A stretch of 5,783 nucleotides of DNA from an uncultured Phycisphaerales bacterium (GCA_937891445.1 CALAFV010000283.1:1-5783); one strand, 5' to 3'; shown: positions 1 through 5,090, counted from the stretch's first letter. The notes: generated by a model from the letters alone, not told the origin. Translations and numbers: made by a program.

Positions 1-1847
1 AGAGGACCATGAAGATCCGCTCGACACTGGGCATGAAGGAGGGGGACGCCATCGAGCACCCGATGCTCTCCAAGAGCGTCGAGCGGGCTCAGCGCAAGGT
101 CGAGGAGCGCAACTTCCAGTACCGCAAGAACCTCCTCGAGTACGACGAGATCATGGAGCACCAGCGCCAGACCTTCTACGGCCTGCGCCAGCGCGTGCTC
201 GAGGGTCGCGACGTCCGCGGCCTGATCTTCGAGTACATCAGCGCCGCCGTCGCCGACGCCGTCGGCACCTACCTCGACCGTGACTATGCCGCCGAGTGCG
301 CCGCCGAGCACACGCGCCAACTCCTGGACGTCTCCATCGCCCCCGAGCGGCTGCGCGGGCGCGACCTGGCCGAGATGATCCAGCGCATCAAGAGCGACGC
401 GAAGGACGAGTACCGCCAGATGATCGCCATCACCATCGGCGAGTACATGCCCGACGCCGGCGGCGAGATCAACGTGGACTTCGACGCCGAGGGCCTGGCC
501 AAGTGGGCCCGCAGCCACTTCGGCGTCGAACTTGATCCCGCCGACCTGCTCGCCAAGGGCCCCGGCGCCCGGCGCGAGGTCGAGGAAGCCCTGGTCCGGG
601 CCGCGGAGCAGCGCATCGACGACGCCGACTTCTCCGGCCTGGAGAAGTTCGTCGCCAAGAACTACGGCGCGCAGGAACTCTCCGCCTGGGCCGAGCGCAA
701 GTTCGGCATCAAGGTCGACGTCGATCGGATCGTCGCCGCGGCAGCGGAGGGCCACGAGCAGGTCGAGGCCCTGTTCATGAAGGAGGCCGAGGCGCTCTAC
801 CGCAAGCGTGAGATCGAGTACCCGGTCGACTTCGCCATGGACATGACCATCGCCCTCATGCGGCAGAACCCGCAGATGGCCATGGACCAGTTCATCCGCT
901 GGGCCAACCAGCGCTACCAGATGGGCTGGACGCCCGAGACGCTCCGGACCATCCCGCCGGCGGAAGCCCGCGCCAAACTTCTGGAGGCCTCCGAGAAGTT
1001 CGTCGCCGAAGACCGCATCGGCCGCGAGATCGAGGCCGCGCTGGCGATCAAGGACAACGACCAACTCGAGAAGCACCTGCGCGAGCGGCTCGGCATCGGC
1101 CTGAGCGAGCAGATCCGCCGCGCCCTGACGCCGGAGGATCGCGAGAACGCCGTCCGCGCCGCGGTGGAATCCGCGCTGCGGATGGAACTCCTGTTCTTCG
1201 AGCGGACGATGCTCCTGGAAACGCTCGACCCCGCGTGGAAGGACCACCTCTACGCGATGGATCAACTCCGCGGCGCCATCGGCTTCCGCGCCTTCAGCCA
1301 GCAGGACCCGCGCATCGAGTACAAGCGCGAGGGCGCCCGCCTCTTCGCCCAGATGATGGAGGGCGTGCGCGACAAGGTGACGGACTACGTCTTCAAGATC
1401 AAGATCCAGGCCGCGCCGCCCCGTCCGCCGGGCCCTCCCCCGACCGTCGCCGCTCCCCGTCCGGGCGTGCCCGCGGGTGCGCCGCAGGTGCGTCCCGTTG
1501 CCCCGGCGCCTCAGCCGGCTCCGGTGGGCGTCGGGACCGTCGGCGGCGCGGTGATCGCTGGCCCGGGCCTGGAGATGCTCTCGGTTCCCGCCGCGGCTCC
1601 CGCGAGCGAGCGCCAGCAGCGCGATCTCGAGGCGGCTCAGAAAGCCGGAACCGACCCCAACGCCAAGTCCGCCCCCGTTACGAAGGGCGACAAGCGCCTC
1701 GGGCGCAACGACCCGTGCCCGCACGGCTCGGGCCGCAAGTACAAGAAGTGCTGCAACCGCCCCGACGGCGTCTGCACCGGTGAGGGGCTCTCCAAGGCCC
1801 CGGCCGCCGACGACGAGGCGGATGCGCTGGAGCCCGAGGAGGCCTGA
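1..1847 (+). CDS. secA: SecA preprotein translocase ATPase, C-terminal part (5' end outside window)
   Basis: SecA is the cytoplasmic ATPase that drives unfolded preproteins through SecYEG. Only the C-terminal part is present. The reading frame is open from position 3, and residues before and around the ATG at 9 already match mid-SecA sequence (GMKEGDAIEHPML, then ERAQRKVEERNF and LLEYDEIMEHQR), so that ATG is internal. Numbering from it: first part of the helical scaffold about 20-66; a very long region about 67-395 where SecA normally has its compact helical wing; scaffold resumption about 396-465 (LDPAWKDHLYAMDQLR, QQDPRIEYKREG); a Pro/Ala/Val linker about 467-530; a zinc-binding tail C570-P-H572...C581-C582; then 30 more residues ending acidic. 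SecA usually ends close to the zinc motif, so this tail is long. The family call is near certain; the enlarged wing and altered zinc ligand are direct observations. The stop lies in a hairpin and the next gene is convergent. Confidence 0.97.
   Translation, partial: RTMKIRSTLGMKEGDAIEHPMLSKSVERAQRKVEERNFQYRKNLLEYDEIMEHQRQTFYGLRQRVLEGRDVRGLIFEYISAAVADAVGTYLDRDYAAECAAEHTRQLLDVSIAPERLRGRDLAEMIQRIKSDAKDEYRQMIAITIGEYMPDAGGEINVDFDAEGLAKWARSHFGVELDPADLLAKGPGARREVEEALVRAAEQRIDDADFSGLEKFVAKNYGAQELSAWAERKFGIKVDVDRIVAAAAEGHEQVEALFMKEAEALYRKREIEYPVDFAMDMTIALMRQNPQMAMDQFIRWANQRYQMGWTPETLRTIPPAEARAKLLEASEKFVAEDRIGREIEAALAIKDNDQLEKHLRERLGIGLSEQIRRALTPEDRENAVRAAVESALRMELLFFERTMLLETLDPAWKDHLYAMDQLRGAIGFRAFSQQDPRIEYKREGARLFAQMMEGVRDKVTDYVFKIKIQAAPPRPPGPPPTVAAPRPGVPAGAPQVRPVAPAPQPAPVGVGTVGGAVIAGPGLEMLSVPAAAPASERQQRDLEAAQKAGTDPNAKSAPVTKGDKRLGRNDPCPHGSGRKYKKCCNRPDGVCTGEGLSKAPAADDEADALEPEEA
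495..1190 (+). repeat. Four degenerate tandem protein units in the SecA helical wing region
   Basis: Within SecA, four segments of about 43-47 residues share the pattern [LF]-x2-[WH]-[AL]-x3-[FYL]-[GQ], a short variable stretch, then a helix rich in Ala/Glu. Numbering from the ATG at 9, they start near residues 163 (LAKWARSHFG), 224 (LSAWAERKFG), 295 (FIRWANQRYQ) and 353 (LEKHLRERLG). The anchor W/W/W/H residues are 166, 227, 298 and 356, so spacing is 61, 71 and 58. E. coli SecA, recalled from memory, has one comparable element (LQERLKNDFDLDLP) in the helical wing. I infer expansion by repeated duplication. The DNA is no longer obviously repetitive, so the duplications would be old. Confidence 0.6.
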
Positions 1848-1869
1848 CCGGACCTTCGGGGCGGGTCAG
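1844..1869 (+). terminator. Hairpin overlapping the secA stop, possible terminator
   Basis: CTGACC (1844-1849) pairs exactly with GGTCAG (1864-1869). The enclosed loop holds CC-TTCG-GG (1853-1860), a UUCG-type tetraloop. The outer stem contains the secA TGA. No U-run follows, so intrinsic termination would be weak or of the non-canonical type. Confidence 0.35.
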
Positions 1870-1886
1870 CGTGCTTCCGTCACAAG

Positions 1887-1910
1887 CGGCGTAGCGCCGG
1901 CCTTACGCCG
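1887..1910. terminator. Near-perfect palindrome between convergent genes
   Basis: CGGCGTA (1887-1893) pairs with TACGCCG (1904-1910). Inside, GCC (1896-1898) can pair with GGC (1899-1901) apart from loop constraints, after one G-T pair and one mismatch. It spans the TAA of the minus-strand gene (1903-1905) and lies 40 bases after the secA stop, where a bidirectional terminator would sit. There is no clear T tract on either side. Confidence 0.35.
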
Positions 1911-2529
1911 GCATGTATCGCCGCGCGCGGCTCTTGTGGTCGTTGGGCGAAATCTCCGTCCCGTCGATGCGATACCGCCGTAACTTGCGCTCGCGACAGA
2001 GTTTCGCCAGCGCCTGATTCATTGTCGACTTGAGCGACCGCTCCGACGCCTTCGACGAGTACCCGACGTCGGCCAGCGCGCCGGCGATCTCTTCGGTCGT
2101 CAGCGGCTCGTTGTACCCCCCCTTGGCCCAGATCATCAGGATGGCGTCGGCGAGGTTGAGTTTCTTGCCCGACGGCTTGATCTCGCTCTGTGAAGCGGCC
2201 TTGGGCCGCCCGTCCGCGCCGGCGGCGCCGTTGCCGATCAGCCCGTCGAAGGAAGACATGCGACGGCGCTGCTCCGCGAGCAGGTCCCTCGCCCGCGCGC
2301 GGATCTGCGCCACGTTCCGCTCCACCTCCTCCGCAACGGCCTTGTACGCCTGCCGCGCCTCCCGCTCCCGCACGCGCTGCGCCTCGATCAGGCTCGTCAC
2401 CTGCTCCAGTTCCTGCGCGATCTCAACCAGTGACAACTCCGACAGGGCACGTCCGTCGTTGCTTGCGTCGGCCATCTCGGGCGCGCGCACCGCGGTCCCC
2501 TGCTTCACTGTGCTGCCGTTGTTCTCCAT
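1903..2529 (-). CDS. Unrecognised protein: N-terminal coiled coil plus C-terminal winged-helix-like domain
   Basis: The product has 208 residues and I do not recognise a named family. Residues about 30-92 are a long charged helix rich in Glu, Arg, Ala and Gln (for example VREREARQAYKAVAEEVERN) and should form a coiled coil. A flexible Gly/Ala/Ser linker covers about 98-120. Residues about 123-190 read like a compact helix-turn-helix: LADAILMIWAKGG, then PLTTEEIAGALADVGY, then a basic SLKSTMNQALAKL helix and RKLRRYRIDG as a possible wing. This order resembles HARE-HTH-type winged helices found on DNA-associated bacterial proteins, but that is inference. No signal peptide or membrane segment is visible. 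The ATG at 2529 has AAAGG about 11 bases upstream. It is a lone gene, convergent with secA and divergent from the pseudopilin. The coding call is strong because the protein has domain-like structure, unlike the opposite-strand ORF at 2030-2566. Confidence 0.82.
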   Translation of the reverse strand: MENNGSTVKQGTAVRAPEMADASNDGRALSELSLVEIAQELEQVTSLIEAQRVREREARQAYKAVAEEVERNVAQIRARARDLLAEQRRRMSSFDGLIGNGAAGADGRPKAASQSEIKPSGKKLNLADAILMIWAKGGYNEPLTTEEIAGALADVGYSSKASERSLKSTMNQALAKLCRERKLRRYRIDGTEISPNDHKSRARRYMPA

Positions 2530-2546
2530 CGCCTCGGCCTTTCGGA

Positions 2547-2572
2547 GTGCCGCTACGCCGTGGTAGCGGCAC
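2547..2572 (-). promoter_or_regulatory. Perfect 10-bp inverted repeat in the leader of the coiled-coil/wHTH gene
   Basis: GTGCCGCTAC (2547-2556) and GTAGCGGCAC (2563-2572) are exact reverse complements separated by GCCGTG. The element ends 17 bases upstream of the ATG at 2529, just before the AAAGG ribosome site. It could be an operator, possibly for the gene's own product, or an RNA hairpin acting on translation. It is too far from the other genes to be their terminator. Confidence 0.55.
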
Positions 2573-2650
2573 GCGGTTCTGAGCCCCCGCGCGACGCGGC
2601 GGCCCCTTGCTTGCCATATTCCGCATCCGAATTCGAGAGTCGGTCCATTG

Positions 2651-2677
2651 ATTATCCACCCCCCTGCGCCGTGTCAA
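2651..2677 (-). promoter_or_regulatory. Sigma70-like promoter candidate for the minus-strand gene
   Basis: Read on the minus strand, a perfect TTGACA (2677-2672) is followed after 15 bases by GATAAT (2656-2651), which matches TATAAT at five of six positions. The spacer is two bases shorter than ideal, but the element stands out in very GC-rich DNA and would give a leader of roughly 115 bases containing the 2547-2572 hairpin. Confidence 0.45.
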
Positions 2678-2830
2678 ACCCCGCGTGCAACTTCGCAACT
2701 CACGCCCCGTGCGGGATTCTGCCGGGTCACCGCCCGCGTCCCCGCGTTCCCCCGGGGCATCCGCACCCGCCCGTCCCCCGTATAGAGCCGCGGGGCGCGG
2801 GTCGCGGTATCCTTGCGGTCGGGGAACCCC

Positions 2831-2835
2831 GGGAG
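2831..2835 (+). promoter_or_regulatory. Ribosome binding site that fixes the pseudopilin start
   Basis: GGGAG lies 7 bases before the ATG at 2843. The alternative in-frame TTG at 2813 would add 10 residues and has no comparable site, so 2843 is preferred. Confidence 0.7.
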
Positions 2836-2842
2836 ATCGAGC

Positions 2843-3760
2843 ATGGCACAGCCGAGCAGCGCACCGGACACGTCCCGTCGGCTCGCGGCGACCCGTCGCC
2901 CCGCCGTCCGCCCGGGGCTCACGCTGATCGAAGTCCTTGTCGTCCTGGTGATTATCGGCATCCTCGCGACGCTGACGGTGAGCGTCGCTGCTCGCGTCAG
3001 CGGAGCCGGCAAGGGACGCCTGACGCAGGATGCGATCCGCGTCCTCGACATGGCCCTCACCGGCTACGTCTCCGAGAAGGGGGCCAACCCACCACCCGTC
3101 ATCCGCGACCCGCGCGACGCGGCCGGCCGGCATCTGATCCCCGTCGCCGACGCCCGGAACGTCGGCGCGACTGCCACAGCGGACCAGACCATCCTCAACT
3201 CCGGCGGCTTCTTCGTGTATCAGGCGCAGACAGCAGGGCTCAGCGGCCTGTTCTCCTCGCTCGATACCCGCGTCTTCTCCAAATACGACGCCGACTCGAC
3301 CGAGAACCAGTTCCTCGACGCCAACGGCAACGTCCTGAACAGCATCGACCAGTTCGCGGCGCCCGGAACCCCCGGCGGCCCCTCCAGCGCTCCGACCTAC
3401 ACCAACCAGCCGCGGATCCCGACGGTGCTGGACGGCTGGGGGCGGCCGATCCGCTATGTGCACCCGACGTTCGGGGGTGTTCTCGCCGGAAGCCGCCTGA
3501 GCCAGTCGAACAACCCCGCGAACCCGACACGCCTCGACAGCGGCGAGTGGGATGACCTGAAGCCCGGGGCCGGCCTCGTCTGGTCATTCCCGGCCATCCG
3601 CCGCAACAACCAGAAGATCGACGACACCGAGGCGGACTCCGACGGCGGCCGGCCGGTCGGCGGGCGCCCCCACTTCTACTCCGCCGGCCCCGACGGCGAC
3701 CCCTCCACGATCGACGACAACATCTACTCGGTGCGGCCCGACTTCGTCATCCCTCGCTAG
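2843..3760 (+). CDS. Prepilin-type pseudopilin with GspG-like C-terminus
   Basis: The product has 305 residues. A basic leader of 25 residues ends at G25, followed by LTLIEVLVVLVIIGILATL (26-44). This is the type IV prepilin/type II secretion cleavage site, with Glu30 at +5, and the hydrophobic helix 26-49 anchors the protein in the membrane before assembly. Position +1 is Leu rather than the usual Phe. By family knowledge, a PilD/GspO-type peptidase would cut after G25 and N-methylate the new end. Further on, DGWGRPIRY (197-205) matches the 'D-x-W-G-x-P-x-x-Y' signature of major pseudopilins, and FYSAGPDGDPSTIDDN (278-293) resembles the calcium-site tail of GspG. At 305 residues it is about twice a typical GspG; the extra length is mainly 80-190 and 207-265, rich in Asn, Gly, Ser and Pro. 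No secretion or pilus genes adjoin it, which is common for planctomycete pseudopilins, so the machine it joins is unknown. Confidence 0.9.
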   Translation: MAQPSSAPDTSRRLAATRRPAVRPGLTLIEVLVVLVIIGILATLTVSVAARVSGAGKGRLTQDAIRVLDMALTGYVSEKGANPPPVIRDPRDAAGRHLIPVADARNVGATATADQTILNSGGFFVYQAQTAGLSGLFSSLDTRVFSKYDADSTENQFLDANGNVLNSIDQFAAPGTPGGPSSAPTYTNQPRIPTVLDGWGRPIRYVHPTFGGVLAGSRLSQSNNPANPTRLDSGEWDDLKPGAGLVWSFPAIRRNNQKIDDTEADSDGGRPVGGRPHFYSAGPDGDPSTIDDNIYSVRPDFVIPR

Positions 3761-3808
3761 CCCCGCCACCGGCCGCCGAGCGCTGGCCGGGGCCCCTCCC
3801 GGGGGCTA
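3758..3808 (+). terminator. Two-level stem-loop after the pseudopilin gene
   Basis: TAGCCCC (3758-3764, including the stop codon) pairs with GGGGCTA (3802-3808). Enclosed within it, CCGGCC (3769-3774) pairs with GGCCGG (3785-3790). It is a plausible terminator separating the gene from the tRNA, although no T tract follows directly and the outer arm overlaps the promoter-like motif at 3806. Confidence 0.4.
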
Positions 3809-3821
3809 CACTTGCACGCTT
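3806..3821 (+). promoter_or_regulatory. Promoter-like motif just upstream of tRNA-Pro
   Basis: CTACACTTGCACGCTT ends 4 bases before the mature tRNA. TACACT (3807-3812) could be a -10 element 13 bases before the tRNA; no good -35 is visible. A near copy, CTACGCTACACGCTT, precedes the last gene at 5714-5728, which supports a functional site. Confidence 0.35.
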
Positions 3822-3825
3822 TTCA

Positions 3826-3899
3826 CGGGGTGTAGCGCAGCTTGGTAGCGCGTCTCGTTCGGGACGAGAAGGTCGGAGGTTCAAATCCTCTCACCCCGA
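3826..3899 (+). tRNA. tRNA-Pro (anticodon CGG)
   Basis: A complete 74-base cloverleaf can be drawn. The acceptor stem is CGGGGTG (3826-3832) with CACCCCG (3892-3898). The D arm is GCGC/GCGC (3835-3838, 3848-3851) around AGCTTGGTA. The anticodon stem is TCTCG/CGAGA (3853-3857, 3865-3869) with loop TTCGGGA, giving anticodon CGG (3860-3862) for proline codon CCG, and G37. The variable loop is AGGTC. The T arm is GGAGG/CCTCT (3875-3879, 3887-3891), one G-T pair, with loop TTCAAAT. The discriminator base is A3899. CCA is not encoded (TTTT follows) and must be added by nucleotidyltransferase. CCG should be a common codon in such a GC-rich genome. Confidence 0.97.
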
Positions 3900-3911
3900 T
3901 TTTGAAGATTA

Positions 3912-3939
3912 GGTGGCCTCGGCAAGTGCCGGGGCCATC
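3912..3939 (+). terminator. Strong hairpin 12 bases after tRNA-Pro
   Basis: GGTGGCCTCGGC (3912-3923) and GCCGGGGCCATC (3928-3939) form a 12-bp stem (two G-T pairs) around the loop AAGT. The downstream sequence GGTGTTTATGG has only a short T run. Position right after the tRNA and stem strength make a terminator the best reading. Confidence 0.6.
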
Positions 3940-4005
3940 GGTGTTTATGGGCGATTTCTTGCAGTTGCACATCTACGATCACGACTCACACCACCCCTCC
4001 CAGCA

Positions 4006-4033
4006 TTGAAGAGGTCGAATGGGCTCTTGTGAT
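4006..4033 (+). promoter_or_regulatory. Weak promoter candidate for yjdM
   Basis: TTGAAG (4006-4011) and TGTGAT (4028-4033, four of six to TATAAT) are separated by 16 bases in an A/T-richer stretch. Transcription would leave a leader of about 120 bases before the ATG at 4163. Apart from this and the two hairpins at 3912 and 4131, the 263-base gap between the tRNA and yjdM shows nothing I can support. Confidence 0.22.
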
Positions 4034-4130
4034 ACCAACGCGTGGGATTGTGCAGGTGTCTCGAGTTCTTGACTTGCGGAGTTTTTCCATGCCCGCGGTT
4101 CTCCCGAGCCTGTGGGCCGCCTGTTTCAGG

Positions 4131-4145
4131 GCACGCCAAGCGTGC
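4131..4145 (+). promoter_or_regulatory. Small hairpin abutting the yjdM ribosome binding site
   Basis: GCACGC (4131-4136) and GCGTGC (4140-4145) form a perfect 6-bp stem with a CAA loop. Five bases later comes GAAAGG (4151-4156), the ribosome site for the ATG at 4163. It may influence translation or simply stabilise the leader. Confidence 0.35.
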
Positions 4146-4162
4146 GATTTGAAAGGCCCGCC

Positions 4163-4513
4163 ATGAGCGATCTTCCCAAGTGCCCGGAGTGCGACGCCGA
4201 CTACACCTACCTCGACGGCCCCCTGTTCGTCTGCCCCTCCTGCGCCCACGAGTGGAGCGCGGACGCCCCGGCCGCCCCGGACGCGGACGCGACCGAGGAA
4301 GGCGTGGTCCGCGACGCGAACGGGAATCTGCTCCAGTCCGGCGACACGGTGGTGGTCATCAAGGACCTGAAGGTCAAGGGCTCGTCCCTGGTCGTCAAGA
4401 GCGGCACCAAGGTCAAGAACATCCGCCTCGTGGACGGCGATCACGACATCGACTGCAAGATCGACGGCATCGGCGCGATGCAGCTCAAGTCCCAGTTCGT
4501 CCGCAAGGCCTGA
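4163..4513 (+). CDS. yjdM: YjdM (PhnA-like) zinc ribbon protein
   Basis: The product is 116 residues, close to the 111 of the E. coli protein as I recall it. The N-terminal zinc ribbon has CPEC (7-10) and CPSC (24-27), with AHEW (28-31) right behind. An acidic, Ala-rich linker (32-47) leads to the highly conserved C-terminal domain: DANGNLLQSGD (51-61), IKDLKVKGSS (66-75), GTKVKNIRLV (81-90), GDHDIDCKIDGIG (92-104) and a basic end. The name PhnA came from an early link to alkylphosphonate use; the protein is not phosphonoacetate hydrolase, and its biochemical role remains unclear. No phosphonate genes adjoin it. It should be soluble and cytoplasmic. The ATG at 4163 is preferred over an in-frame start at 4112 because family homology begins at MSDLPKCPEC and GAAAGG lies 6 bases upstream. 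A hairpin follows the stop, so it is probably transcribed alone. Confidence 0.95.
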   Translation: MSDLPKCPECDADYTYLDGPLFVCPSCAHEWSADAPAAPDADATEEGVVRDANGNLLQSGDTVVVIKDLKVKGSSLVVKSGTKVKNIRLVDGDHDIDCKIDGIGAMQLKSQFVRKA

Positions 4514-4530
4514 TGCCGGGCCGAACGATC

Positions 4531-4557
4531 AACGTCCGCGGGTCGGCTCCGGACGTT
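4531..4557 (+). terminator. Stem-loop after yjdM
   Basis: AACGTCCG (4531-4538) and CGGACGTT (4550-4557) are exact reverse complements around an 11-base loop, 18 bases after the yjdM stop. CAGGTTTG follows, with only three T bases, so it is a moderate candidate for intrinsic termination. Confidence 0.5.
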
Positions 4558-4584
4558 CAGGTTTGAACGATTCTCGATCACCCC

Positions 4585-4588
4585 GGAG
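4585..4588 (+). promoter_or_regulatory. Ribosome binding site that fixes the VOC gene start
   Basis: GGAG lies 7 bases before the ATG at 4596. The other in-frame start, TTG at 4563, would put 11 residues ahead of the signal peptide and lacks such a site. Confidence 0.65.
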
Positions 4589-4595
4589 CCTCCTC

Positions 4596-5090
4596 ATGCT
4601 CAAAGCCCTGGCCATCCTCACCGCCTGCGCCCTCGCCGGCTGCGTCACCCCAGACGCCGCGAACAGAAACGAGGCGTCCACGCCCCCCGATCCCGCCCCC
4701 GCCGGCCTCCGCCTCGGCCACTTCTCCGTCAGCCTCGCCGTCAAGGACCTCGCCGCGTCCCGCGAGTTCTACGAGAAGCTCGGCTTCCGCGTCATCGGCG
4801 GCAACGCCGCACACAACTGGCTCATCCTCCAGAACGACACCGCCACCATCGGCCTGTTCCAGGGCATGTTCCAAAGCAACATCCTGACCTTCAACCCCGG
4901 TTGGGACCGCGACGCCAACACCCTCCCCGACTTCGACGACGTCCGCGAGATCCAGCGCCGCCTCAAGGCCCGCGGCGTCGCCTTCGCCACCGAGGCCGAC
5001 GAATCCACCACCGGCCCCGCCTCCTTCGTCATCGTCGATCCCGACGGCAACCCCATCCTCGTCGACCAGCACGCCCCCAGCCCCGACTGA
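4596..5090 (+). CDS. Putative lipoprotein with a VOC (glyoxalase/bleomycin-resistance fold) domain
   Basis: The product has 164 residues. It opens with a short signal sequence, MLKALAILTACALAGC, with lipobox L13-A-G-C16 suited to signal peptidase II, so Cys16 would be lipidated and the protein tethered outside the cytoplasm. A Pro/Ala linker (17-37) precedes one VOC domain (about 39-160): LGHFSVSLAVKDLAASREFY (40-59), LGFRVIGG (62-69), ATIGLFQGMFQSNILTFNPG (83-102), a helix EIQRRLKARGV (118-128), and DPDGNPILVDQH (148-159). These match a common VOC subgroup. The place where many VOC enzymes carry the first metal His (before V45) appears to be Ser44, so metal catalysis is doubtful. Function is unknown; related proteins are usually described as soluble, so the lipobox is unusual. 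The DUF1801 gene starts 39 bases downstream, probably in the same transcript. Confidence 0.88.
   Translation: MLKALAILTACALAGCVTPDAANRNEASTPPDPAPAGLRLGHFSVSLAVKDLAASREFYEKLGFRVIGGNAAHNWLILQNDTATIGLFQGMFQSNILTFNPGWDRDANTLPDFDDVREIQRRLKARGVAFATEADESTTGPASFVIVDPDGNPILVDQHAPSPD

Larger units (their letters stand above)
2530..2842. other. Divergent intergenic region (313 bases)
   Basis: No gene is supported here. On the minus-strand side it holds the hairpin at 2547-2572 and the promoter candidate at 2651-2677. Between them is an A/T-richer island (about 2611-2660) with an 8-base palindrome CGAATTCG (2628-2635), just downstream of where that promoter would start transcription. On the plus-strand side I see only weak -10-like strings, TATAGA (2781-2786) and TATCCT (2808-2813), with no convincing -35. 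Confidence 0.7.

Noticed and set aside
9..1847. ATG at position 9 as a true gene start of a 612-residue protein
   Set aside because: Residues from this ATG align with the middle of SecA and the frame is open to the window edge, so the gene begins upstream.
2030..2566. 178-residue open frame on the plus strand
   Set aside because: It is the antisense of the coiled-coil/wHTH gene, Ser/Ala/Arg-rich with no domain pattern or ribosome site.
2423..3463. 346-residue open frame on the minus strand opposite the pseudopilin
   Set aside because: It overlaps two well-supported genes, its sequence is Arg/Gly/Ala-rich without domain features, and such frames are expected by chance in high-GC DNA.
3947..4009. 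Twenty-codon His-rich small ORF (MGDFLQLHIYDHDSHHPSQH) after the tRNA
   Set aside because: Five His in 20 residues is eye-catching, but there is no ribosome site upstream and it starts just after a terminator-like hairpin; there is no support for translation.
4112..4162. Upstream in-frame start extending yjdM by 17 residues
   Set aside because: The extension has no family similarity and crosses the GAAAGG ribosome site that serves the ATG at 4163.
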